From positions 1 to 5,654 of the forward strand of contig JAFGTK010000072.1 in the NCBI GenBank assembly GCA_016934135.1: DNA of 5,654 nucleotides. The letters are read 5' to 3'. The position numbers were made by a program, and so were the translations under genes. This stretch comes from Deltaproteobacteria bacterium. Lineage in GTDB: Bacteria > Desulfobacterota > Desulfomonilia > UBA1062. The notes beneath the pieces are model-generated. The model was not told where the DNA came from, ran no database searches, and saw only the letters and a list, made by a program, of their open reading frames with translations. How positions within the stretch are numbered: the stretch's first letter is position 1; every line of letters begins with the position of its first letter. This document shows, in pieces, positions 1 to 5,654 of this stretch.

Positions 1-721
1 ATTCAAATGCCTCTTTGAACCCCAGCACTCTGGTCTGATCCTTATACCCCCGTTTGTTGGTGAAGTGCATATCAATGACCTCGACGGTAAAATGTGTTTT
101 CATCTCCTGCTGTATCTTCCCCAGCTCTTCTTTGGAGAGTTCCCCTATGAAGAAGGAAAAATGCTCGGGATCATACCCCTTGTTCGAAAGGGTCTGGCCG
201 GGACTGAGACCTGATATCAGTGTCGCGGGATGAATCAGTTCAAGCACCAGAGACGATGTTGTCGGCAGCATAATGTCACCTATAACGGGTTTGTAGGTTA
301 TATCCGTTATGATGCGGTCGGAATTGTTCTTTATGGAGAAGAAAAAAAACACCTCTGCAAGGGCCGAGGATGAAGGGAAGATCTGAGCGTCAACCCCGAC
401 AATGGTAATTGATACGGATTTCAGATAGGTATTCCTTAAGGATGTGAATTTCTCTGAATAGGTGTCCTTCTTTTCCTGTTCAAGGATGGCTGCTTTATCC
501 GCTTGTTCTTTAAGAAGATCGATCTGATAGTTCTTATTGAGTTCCTCCATTGCTGTGTCAAAACGGGTCTTTAAGTGCTCCAGAACGGTTGAGGTGCCTT
601 GTGATAGGAGGTATACCTGTGAAAACCCCGGAGATACCTCAAGCTGAAGTTTTGCCGCAGGTGCAATACCTGGAAAGAAAAATACGATACAGAGTATGGT
701 GATGAATGATCGCATGGTCAT
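1..721 (-). CDS. Secreted protein of unknown function, 3' end missing
   Basis: I do not recognise this protein. The frame is open from 721 to the left edge, giving 240 codons without a stop, so the C-terminus is missing. It opens with a signal peptide: MTMR, a hydrophobic run rich in Ile and Phe (residues 5-19), then an APA|A signal peptidase I type site near residue 22, so the product is probably periplasmic or exported. Residues 45-100 are charged and helical, with coiled-coil character. Residues 103-230 alternate like a beta-sandwich; 'FSIKNNSDRIITDITYKP' followed by 'LSPGQT' resembles the FxLYD/DUF3426-type Ig-like fold, which is an inference. Two start codons compete. The AAGGGG stretch (725-730) is 3 bases from the ATG at 721 and 9 from the ATG at 715, so 715 (starting MRSF) may be the true start. 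It follows the kinase gene by 19 bases and is probably cotranscribed with it. Confidence 0.8.
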   Translation of the reverse strand, partial: MTMRSFITILCIVFFFPGIAPAAKLQLEVSPGFSQVYLLSQGTSTVLEHLKTRFDTAMEELNKNYQIDLLKEQADKAAILEQEKKDTYSEKFTSLRNTYLKSVSITIVGVDAQIFPSSSALAEVFFFFSIKNNSDRIITDITYKPVIGDIMLPTTSSLVLELIHPATLISGLSPGQTLSNKGYDPEHFSFFIGELSKEELGKIQQEMKTHFTVEVIDMHFTNKRGYKDQTRVLGFKEAFE

Positions 722-740
722 GTTCCCCTTTAATCAGTAA

Positions 741-2870
741 TCACGGTTCGTGAAAAGGTATGGAAAAGATAAAGGTGGAACCTGTTCCTTTCTGGCTTTC
801 CACATCTACCCATCCATCGTGTGCATTTGCTATATACTGAACCAGAGCAAGCCCCAGCCCGGTACCATTGTCCTTTGTGGTGAAATACGGGTCAAATATC
901 CGCCTGGCTATCTCCTGAGGGATGCCGTATCCCGTATCCTTTACCAAAAGCAGGAAGTTGTCTTTTATCCCCATAAGGGAAAGTTCGAGTGTGCCTCCTG
1001 AAGGCATTGCATCTTCCGCATTCTTGATAAGATTTATCAAAAGCTGTTTGAATTGTCCACGGTCGATCATGATATTCGGTAATCTGTCCGGGCATGTAAT
1101 CGATGATTCAATGTTTCTTCTGCTGAGTTCCGGAAGCAGCATGGACAGGACCGCGGCTGTTTCCTTTTCGGGATCGACCGGTTGTTTTTTCGGATGCGGC
1201 AGCCTGGCATAAGAGAGGTATTCATCGGTTATCTGGGAAAGCCGGTCGATCTCTTTCTGGATTATATGCAGAAGCTCTGATGCTTCCTCTTTATCTCCGC
1301 CTTCGCCGAGTTCGTCCTCGAGCAGTTCCGAATGGAGAAGAACAGAGGTAAGCGGATTGCGGATTTCATGTGCCACATGGGCTGACATCTGCCCTACTGC
1401 GGCAAGCTTCTCCGCCTGAATGAGCTTTTCAGTCAGGGCCTTTTTGTCTGTGATATCTACTGCATACTGAACAACATAATCCACTTCGCCCATAGAGCCG
1501 AACAGAGGTATGGCACTGATATCAAAGAAAAAGGGTTTGCCCTGGATCTCTACCCTCTTGTCTCTCACGCTGATGATACTGCCTGATCTGAAACATTTTT
1601 CAACGATATCCAGGTGGCAGATACGTTCTTCTTCAGGAAAGTCTATGGAACAGTGTTTGTCTATAATATCCGATCGTTTTTTACCGTAGAGATCGCAGAG
1701 TCTCTGGTTTATATCGGAAATGGTGAAGGCGGAATCGATCATGACAAGATAATGCGGTACGCCGTTGAAGATGGTCTCGAGTCGTTTGTGTGCTATCAGT
1801 ACCCTTTCAGCCCATTTATTTCTTTCCGATGCGGTCGCCCTTGCCTTGTTGATCCTCAACAGCACGAGGGTTGCTATGATAACGAAACCGATACTCGCCG
1901 ATCCGAGTATCAGTGTATTCCTGAAGGTATCGCTCATGAGGTAGATGACCTCGCTGTACGGCGAGGTAGCTACAGTGATCCATCTCCTGTTGAGGAAATG
2001 CACCGATGAGAATGCCAGGAGTTTTTTTGTCGGCAGGTTGCTCGGATAATGAGGGAAGATTAATTCATACATGCCATCGTTTTTAAGCTCCATTCCATGC
2101 CTGATATCCTGTATCCCTGAGATGTTGTATCCTTTCTTCTCCATGTCGAGTACCATGTCATAGAGATTCAGCCCGAGCCATTTGGGATTGGGATGATATA
2201 GGATCATACCGGTCTCGTCCACCAGCCATGCATACCCGGATTCGGACGGCCGTATAGGCGCTACATAATGCGCTGTTATGTTTGCAAGGTCTATGGCGCA
2301 TCCTATAACCCCATGGAATTTGCCGTCATCTCCCTTGAGCGGAAAGCTGATGATAAAGGTCTCGAAACGGTCGGGAATATCCTGATATTCCTCACCGCCG
2401 ATCATAATGATGTCCGATACAAAAGGAACCCCCAGTTCCTTTGCTACCCGGAAGTAGGTCCTGAAGCTGAAGTCTTTGCCGTCCACTCCCGGGAGTATGT
2501 GCTGAGGGTGGTGGAACGTCATAATGCCGGAGGCGTCTTCCCAGAACACGAACGCCACCTTGTTCTTCAACGAACGGTATGCATTTTCCAGCCCTGTCCT
2601 AATTGCCTTGGGATCGCCATTGGATATAGGGGCTATATATGTGGTCAGGCTCAGGATATTGGTGATATCATTCATATACTGCTCGATCCCCATGGCTGTC
2701 TGCTGGGCGAGCAGGCCCTGTTCCCTGTTGAACTGTTTTGCCATTTCCCTCTCTACACTCCTGTACGAGTAGAGGGCAAAGAGCACGACAAATCCAAGGA
2801 CAATGATACTGCCCATCCAGATCAGGATTTCCCAGCTCGTTTCCTTGATATTGACAGTATGTCGCTTCAT
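741..2870 (-). CDS. Membrane sensor histidine kinase, Cache-PAS-HisKA-HATPase
   Basis: This 709-residue protein is an inner-membrane sensor kinase that autophosphorylates on histidine and passes the phosphate to a response regulator. One membrane helix (about 14-36) and a second (about 318-340) enclose a periplasmic double-Cache-type domain, with 'FSFRTYFRVAKELG' near 134-147 and 'YAWLVDETG' near 213-221. No HAMP domain is visible. A PAS domain follows (about 363-476). The phosphoacceptor is H501 in HEIRNP. The ATP-binding domain has the N box (N613, N617), G1 box DTGYG (645-649), F box around F659-F663 and G2 box GTGLGL (669-674), so all catalytic boxes are intact. The motifs resemble NtrB/ZraS-type kinases, which often pair with NtrC-family regulators, but no regulator is in the window. 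The ligand is unknown. The ribosome site is weak (AGGGA, about 12 bases from the ATG), and the gene starts 9 bases after the uridylyltransferase stop, which suggests translational coupling. Confidence 0.96.
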   Translation of the reverse strand: MKRHTVNIKETSWEILIWMGSIIVLGFVVLFALYSYRSVEREMAKQFNREQGLLAQQTAMGIEQYMNDITNILSLTTYIAPISNGDPKAIRTGLENAYRSLKNKVAFVFWEDASGIMTFHHPQHILPGVDGKDFSFRTYFRVAKELGVPFVSDIIMIGGEEYQDIPDRFETFIISFPLKGDDGKFHGVIGCAIDLANITAHYVAPIRPSESGYAWLVDETGMILYHPNPKWLGLNLYDMVLDMEKKGYNISGIQDIRHGMELKNDGMYELIFPHYPSNLPTKKLLAFSSVHFLNRRWITVATSPYSEVIYLMSDTFRNTLILGSASIGFVIIATLVLLRINKARATASERNKWAERVLIAHKRLETIFNGVPHYLVMIDSAFTISDINQRLCDLYGKKRSDIIDKHCSIDFPEEERICHLDIVEKCFRSGSIISVRDKRVEIQGKPFFFDISAIPLFGSMGEVDYVVQYAVDITDKKALTEKLIQAEKLAAVGQMSAHVAHEIRNPLTSVLLHSELLEDELGEGGDKEEASELLHIIQKEIDRLSQITDEYLSYARLPHPKKQPVDPEKETAAVLSMLLPELSRRNIESSITCPDRLPNIMIDRGQFKQLLINLIKNAEDAMPSGGTLELSLMGIKDNFLLLVKDTGYGIPQEIARRIFDPYFTTKDNGTGLGLALVQYIANAHDGWVDVESQKGTGSTFIFSIPFHEP

Positions 2871-2879
2871 GTTTTTGTT

Positions 2880-4259
2880 TTATCCCTGTTCATCGGACCC
2901 CTTCAGATAGATATCATTTTCTATTTTGTCCGGTATCTCGGATATATGGCCGAGAATATCTGTTTTTTCCAGAGCAAACAAAGGGCTGATCTCTACCTTT
3001 ATATCTTTGCTGACCTTTATCCCTGCTTCTTCAAGCCATGAGCGATACAGGGCACTCTGCATTTCTCTGGAGCTTTCAAGCGAGTCCTCTCCCGTCATAT
3101 TCTTTACCGGTGCAAACTCCTCGTCCCTCAGCACTTCGAGTGTTATGGTCTTTTCTGCAAGGGGCAGTGCATCAAAGATAAATGTCTCGAACTTTATTCC
3201 CTTTTCTTCGACAGGATTTCCGTTACTGTTCAGTGTCGGTATCGTCTTGTCCGCATGATGATAGGGCAGCAGCAGACCTTCCTGGGTAAAGGTTTCGGCA
3301 AAGTCTCTCCTGATCATATGGATAGCGAGGTTACCGGCCCAGTAAAGCATCTCTTCCATCTCATCGGTTGCATAGCGCATATCGTCACTCATATCGCTGT
3401 ATTCGATAACCTGTGTCTTTCCATTCACCTGGGCGATTACGCCTACCTTTTCTTCATAGCTGAGTTTTCGTGTCACCTTTGATGACATATCCGCTATGCT
3501 GCGATTATGCAGACCGACAAAGAGCGGATCGCAGACCCTGACAAGGGGATTGTCCACCTGGAAATAGAAAATCTCTTCGATATCCCTGCTCTTCATAATG
3601 TCCAGGCATCCGTTTTTCTTGAGCGCCGAGAAGGTGCCTCCATGGCCGTCCGGGTTCATGAAAAGGCCGCCTTCCCGGGAAAGGAGGAATTTCCCCTCAG
3701 GGGTAATTGAGGGAAGCATGCCCTGCATAAAGAAATGTACATGGTTTTTATCCAGCCCGAAATAGTCATTGACGCTGAAGTATGTTTTTGTCTGTGCATC
3801 ATTGGTCCGGGAGGTCATTATAAAGACCGGGATGGTTGTGCGATATTTTCTGCACAAGGCGAGAAGCTTTTGTGAATGAAGGCAGAACAGGCTTTTAGAA
3901 CTTAGCGGAGCTACTTCAACAATTCCTTTGGGTGCATCGATGCCGAGACGGGAACCTTGCCCCCCGGCGACGATCAGGGCAGCAATCCTGCCCTGCCTGA
4001 TCAGATCTTCTCCATGTTCACGGTACAAGGCCGCCTCTTCAGTGTAGGTAAATGAGGCGGGGACTACAGATGCGGGTTCAACGGATATCTTTTCCTGTTC
4101 TTTAAAGAGATGATCTCCTTTGACGAGTTTCATGACAAGCGAGATATCCACCTGATCGAGATCATCGCGCAGCATGTCAGGAGAGATGAACTCTGCTGAA
4201 TGTTCAAGAAGTTTTGCGATATGGTCCTGGCCTATTTCCCGCAGCCTTTTTTCGAGCAT
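2880..4259 (-). CDS. UAP1-type UTP:sugar-1-phosphate uridylyltransferase (UDPGP family)
   Basis: The 459-residue product belongs to the eukaryotic-type UDPGP family, which joins UTP and a sugar 1-phosphate to give a UDP-sugar and pyrophosphate. It is cytosolic and feeds wall, lipopolysaccharide or glycan synthesis. The nucleotide-binding loop is AGGQGSRLG (98-106) followed by PKG (110-112). Further family marks are MQGMLPS (178-184), NPDGHGG (202-208), FQVDNPLV (233-240), SSKVTRK (259-265), a GN at 309-310, KFETFIFD (356-363) and EEFAPVKN (380-387). The QVDN, KV.RK and F.P.KN blocks match UDP-N-acetylhexosamine pyrophosphorylase (human UAP1/AGX) better than bacterial GalU, so GlcNAc-1-P or GalNAc-1-P is the likeliest substrate; Glc-1-P cannot be excluded. 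The start is well set by AGGAG seven bases upstream. The first 19 codons overlap the end of rarA in another frame, and the N-terminal helices look normal for the family, so the overlap seems genuine. Confidence 0.93.
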   Translation of the reverse strand: MLEKRLREIGQDHIAKLLEHSAEFISPDMLRDDLDQVDISLVMKLVKGDHLFKEQEKISVEPASVVPASFTYTEEAALYREHGEDLIRQGRIAALIVAGGQGSRLGIDAPKGIVEVAPLSSKSLFCLHSQKLLALCRKYRTTIPVFIMTSRTNDAQTKTYFSVNDYFGLDKNHVHFFMQGMLPSITPEGKFLLSREGGLFMNPDGHGGTFSALKKNGCLDIMKSRDIEEIFYFQVDNPLVRVCDPLFVGLHNRSIADMSSKVTRKLSYEEKVGVIAQVNGKTQVIEYSDMSDDMRYATDEMEEMLYWAGNLAIHMIRRDFAETFTQEGLLLPYHHADKTIPTLNSNGNPVEEKGIKFETFIFDALPLAEKTITLEVLRDEEFAPVKNMTGEDSLESSREMQSALYRSWLEEAGIKVSKDIKVEISPLFALEKTDILGHISEIPDKIENDIYLKGSDEQG

Positions 4260-5484
4260 TCATAATCTCCTTGATCCTTTTCTCAAAGCCTTCTCCTTTT
4301 GGGATATACAATCTTTCATCGGCAATGCTTTCGGGCATATAGTTAAGGTCCAGAGACCCCTGCGGGTCATCATGCGCATAAATATATCCTTTTGCATAGC
4401 CCAGATCCCGCATGAGCCTCGTAGGTGCATTGCGAAGATGCAGGGGCACCCCGGGGGTACCGGTTTTTTTTATCAGTTCCCTGACACGTTTCTCTGTCAG
4501 ATACAAGGCATTGCTTTTGGGTGCGCACGCCAGATATACTGCTGCCTGGTACAGTGCAAGTTCCCCTTCCGGGGACCCCACTGCAGTGAAAGCGTCCCGT
4601 GCACTTATAACGAGGCGCAGTGCATTTGGTTCCGCCATGCCGATATCCTCACTGGCGATACGGATCATTCTCCGCAGGATAAAGAGGCGGTCCTCTCCTC
4701 CCTCAAGCATCCTGCCCAGCCAGTAAACGCTTGCATCTGCATCGCCTGCGCGGACACTTTTATGAAAGGCCGAGATAAGATCATAATGATTTTCCCCTGA
4801 GCGGTCATGATACAGCGGCCTGTCAGCCAGGCTCTGCAGGTCGCTCAGATCGATGATATCCTTGTCGATGGTTGTTGCGGCAAGCTCAAGCAGGTTCAAT
4901 GCAGCACGTGCATCCCCATGGGCTGATTGTGCAATGGTGTGAATGCACTCGTCGGTAAAGGTTTTCTGCAATGATATCATCAGGGGATCAAAGGCAATAG
5001 CGCGAAGCAGGATATTCTCAATATCCCCGGATTCAAGCGCTTTGAACACGATAACCCTGAGTCTTGAAAGCAGTGGAGAGGTGACGGAGAAGGAAGGATT
5101 CTCAGTAGTAGCACCAATGAGGATAATAGAGCCGTTCTCTACAAAAGGAAGCAGAGAATCCTGCTGGACCTTGTTGAAGCGGTGTATCTCATCGATGAAA
5201 ACAATCGGGGTCAGCTGTTTTGATCCTGCCTGGCCGGTAACCTTTCTGATTTCCTGTATACCGCTGGTGACAGCGCTGATAGCATAGTATGAATCAGGGT
5301 GATGCTGTTCGATAATGCCGGCGACACTGGACTTGCCGGTGCCGGGAGGACCCCAGAGCATTGCTGATGCTTTTTTCCCTTCAATGAAGTTCCTGATAAA
5401 GACCGCGGCCTCTTCCTGGCCGATAAGCTCGTCGACCGTCACCGGCCTCAGTCTGTATGCAAGGGGTGGAACCTGTTTTTCCAT
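4204..5484 (-). CDS. rarA: Replication-associated recombination protein A, AAA+ ATPase (RarA/MgsA)
   Basis: RarA is a tetrameric clamp-loader-like ATPase, related to yeast Mgs1 and human WRNIP1, that acts at stalled forks and single-stranded gaps together with SSB. This copy has 426 residues against 447 in E. coli and looks complete. It starts with the typical 'PLAYRLRP...IGQ' segment, then Walker A GPPGTGKS (45-52, K51), Walker B VFIDEIH (95-101), sensor 1 ATTEN (125-129), an arginine finger at S140-R141 and a sensor 2 'GDARAALN' (190-197, R193). The C-terminal half carries the family's 'DRSGENHYDLISAFHKS' (227-243), 'LEGGEDRLFI' (260-269), 'APKSNALY' (321-328) and 'VPLHLRNAPT' (346-355) blocks used in tetramer formation. 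The start is chosen by homology of the N-terminus. It has no visible Shine-Dalgarno sequence, only AT-rich DNA upstream. The 3' end overlaps the uridylyltransferase gene by 56 bases and contains its ribosome site. Confidence 0.97.
   Translation of the reverse strand: MEKQVPPLAYRLRPVTVDELIGQEEAAVFIRNFIEGKKASAMLWGPPGTGKSSVAGIIEQHHPDSYYAISAVTSGIQEIRKVTGQAGSKQLTPIVFIDEIHRFNKVQQDSLLPFVENGSIILIGATTENPSFSVTSPLLSRLRVIVFKALESGDIENILLRAIAFDPLMISLQKTFTDECIHTIAQSAHGDARAALNLLELAATTIDKDIIDLSDLQSLADRPLYHDRSGENHYDLISAFHKSVRAGDADASVYWLGRMLEGGEDRLFILRRMIRIASEDIGMAEPNALRLVISARDAFTAVGSPEGELALYQAAVYLACAPKSNALYLTEKRVRELIKKTGTPGVPLHLRNAPTRLMRDLGYAKGYIYAHDDPQGSLDLNYMPESIADERLYIPKGEGFEKRIKEIMNARKKAAGNRPGPYRKTS
4267..4271 (-). 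promoter_or_regulatory. Ribosome binding site for the uridylyltransferase gene
   Basis: On the minus strand AGGAG lies seven bases before the ATG at 4259, inside the rarA coding sequence. It supports this start over later Met codons (for example residue 29), and so supports a true 56-base overlap of the two genes. A nearer ATG at 4263 is out of frame. Confidence 0.75.
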
Positions 5485-5509
5485 GTGAATATATATAGCA
5501 TAAATTCAC
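5485..5509. repeat. 25-base imperfect dyad touching the rarA start
   Basis: GTGAAT (5485-5490) is mirrored by ATTCAC (5504-5509) across 13 AT-rich bases, and the inner TAT/ATA triplets also match. The dyad is centred at 5497 and ends exactly beside the rarA ATG, where a Shine-Dalgarno sequence would normally sit. Its shape suits a dimeric repressor operator or an RNA hairpin at the start codon. AT-rich DNA gives dyads by chance, so the functional reading is only an inference. Confidence 0.35.
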
Positions 5510-5654
5510 AGACAGAAAAAATTTATAAAATGTAAAGAAAGTGGGTTAAGTAATTCCAGGAGGTGTCGATAGATAATAATAGGTTCTTCAAGATTCATTC
5601 CCCGTAGAACCTCCTCATATGTTTGCAGGTCATAACTGGCCTGCTTTTTTTTTA
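5506..5654 (-). CDS. Possible C-terminal end of an upstream unrecognised gene
   Basis: A minus-strand frame is open from the right edge for 48 codons and stops at TGA (5506-5508), 21 bases before rarA and in the same frame as rarA. The translation begins KKKQASYDLQ, continues with TYEEVLRGMNLEEP, then IIIYRHLLELLNP, and ends in a hydrophobic, AT-rich tail. Its middle part has the balanced acidic, basic and leucine content of a real helical protein. I recognise no family. The spacing and direction fit an upstream member of the same operon. Alternatively, translation could start at the ATG at 5598, where AGGAGG lies 11 bases upstream, giving a 30-residue peptide. Against both readings, a plus-strand terminator hairpin overlaps the first codons and the last 13 codons look like intergenic DNA. 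Confidence 0.4.
   Translation of the reverse strand, partial: KKKQASYDLQTYEEVLRGMNLEEPIIIYRHLLELLNPLSLHFINFFCL
5522..5549 (-). promoter_or_regulatory. Candidate sigma-70 type promoter for the rarA operon
   Basis: On the minus strand TTAACC (5544-5549; 4 of 6 to TTGACA) and TATAAA (5522-5527; 5 of 6 to TATAAT) are 16 bases apart. Transcription would start near 5515 and give a leader of about 30 bases containing the 25-base dyad. The surrounding DNA is strongly AT-rich, so a match of this quality is not rare. If the frame at 5506-5654 is a real gene, this promoter would lie inside its end. Confidence 0.25.
5558..5615. repeat. Two mutually exclusive 7-base inverted repeats
   Basis: AGGAGGT (5558-5564) pairs perfectly with ACCTCCT (5609-5615), and AGGTTCT (5581-5587) pairs perfectly with AGAACCT (5606-5612). 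The two right arms share four bases, so an RNA from either strand could form one stem or the other but not both in full. On the minus strand the shared arm contains a consensus AGGAGG in front of the ATG at 5598. On the plus strand the element lies just before a terminator hairpin. This layout resembles an attenuator or switch, but no known riboswitch class is recognised. Confidence 0.4.
5625..5653 (+). terminator. Rho-independent terminator, plus strand
   Basis: GCAGGTCA (5625-5632) pairs with TGGCCTGC (5637-5644) across a TAAC loop, giving an 8-bp stem with one G-T wobble. Nine Ts (5645-5653) follow at once. This is a textbook intrinsic terminator for transcription towards the right edge. 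No plus-strand protein gene precedes it in the window, so it would end a short RNA or act as an attenuator for a gene beyond 5654. It could also be chance, if the minus strand here encodes Lys-Lys-Lys-Gln-Ala. Confidence 0.5.

Noticed and set aside
722..740. Possible terminator between the kinase and the exported-protein gene
   Set aside because: The 19-base gap has no stem and no T-run on the minus strand, so readthrough is expected.
2268..3041. 257-codon plus-strand open frame across the kinase start and the uridylyltransferase end
   Set aside because: It is antisense to two genes with full sets of family motifs, spans their junction, and its translation is cysteine-rich with no recognisable domain. 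It is a shadow of minus-strand coding.
4174..4800. 208-codon plus-strand open frame antisense to rarA
   Set aside because: RarA motifs on the other strand account for this DNA; the translation has no recognisable domain.
213..4978. The palindrome GATATC occurs 13 times (213, 1452, 1518, 1605, 2103, 2664, 2910, 3579, 4084, 4143, 4642, 4855, 4973), where one or two are expected by chance
   Set aside because: Ten copies are in-frame Asp-Ile codon pairs (GAT ATC) and three are Ile-Ser. The flanks share no longer consensus, so codon and dipeptide preference explains it. A genome-wide count corrected for codon use would be needed to revive it.
5596..5618. Minus-strand seven-codon frame starting at the ATG at 5618 (MRRFYGE)
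   Set aside because: Its codons are the AGGAGG element itself, and it has no ribosome site upstream. It is too short to support as a leader peptide.
5619..5654. Plus-strand ATG frame at the right edge (MFAGHNWPAFFF)
   Set aside because: It is read through the terminator stem and T-run, and the bases before it are CCTCCT, the opposite of a ribosome site.

Overview
This is a stretch of bacterial chromosome in which every well-supported gene lies on the minus strand, so transcription runs from right to left. In that order it holds the tail of an unrecognised reading frame at the right edge, the AAA+ ATPase RarA (MgsA), a UAP1-type UTP:sugar-1-phosphate uridylyltransferase, a membrane sensor histidine kinase (Cache-PAS-HisKA-HATPase), and the first 240 codons of a secreted protein of unknown function that runs off the left edge.

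The spacing suggests one operon. The rarA and uridylyltransferase genes overlap by 56 bases, only 9 bases separate the uridylyltransferase from the kinase, and 19 separate the kinase from the secreted-protein gene. No terminator is visible between any of them. The products do not form an obvious single pathway: fork and gap maintenance (RarA), nucleotide-sugar supply for the cell envelope (uridylyltransferase), and extracytoplasmic sensing (kinase). The kinase and the downstream exported protein both work at the cell surface and may be linked. No response regulator lies in the window.

The right 170 bases (5485-5654) are AT-rich and hard to read. They contain a candidate rarA promoter and a 25-base dyad touching the rarA start codon. 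They also contain two competing inverted repeats, and a strong-looking plus-strand terminator hairpin with nine Ts. An open minus-strand frame of 48 codons passes through the hairpin and ends 21 bases before rarA. These elements can be read as the 3' end of an upstream operon gene or as a plus-strand leader or small RNA; the window alone does not decide.

The organism cannot be named. Moderate GC content, a periplasmic Cache sensor kinase with a cysteine-bearing PAS domain, and a eukaryote-like UDPGP enzyme would fit a Gram-negative, possibly anaerobic lineage such as Desulfobacterota or Nitrospirota. That is an inference from gene style only. Apart from the right edge, the window looks like ordinary chromosome: I see no mobile element, CRISPR array, tRNA or rRNA.
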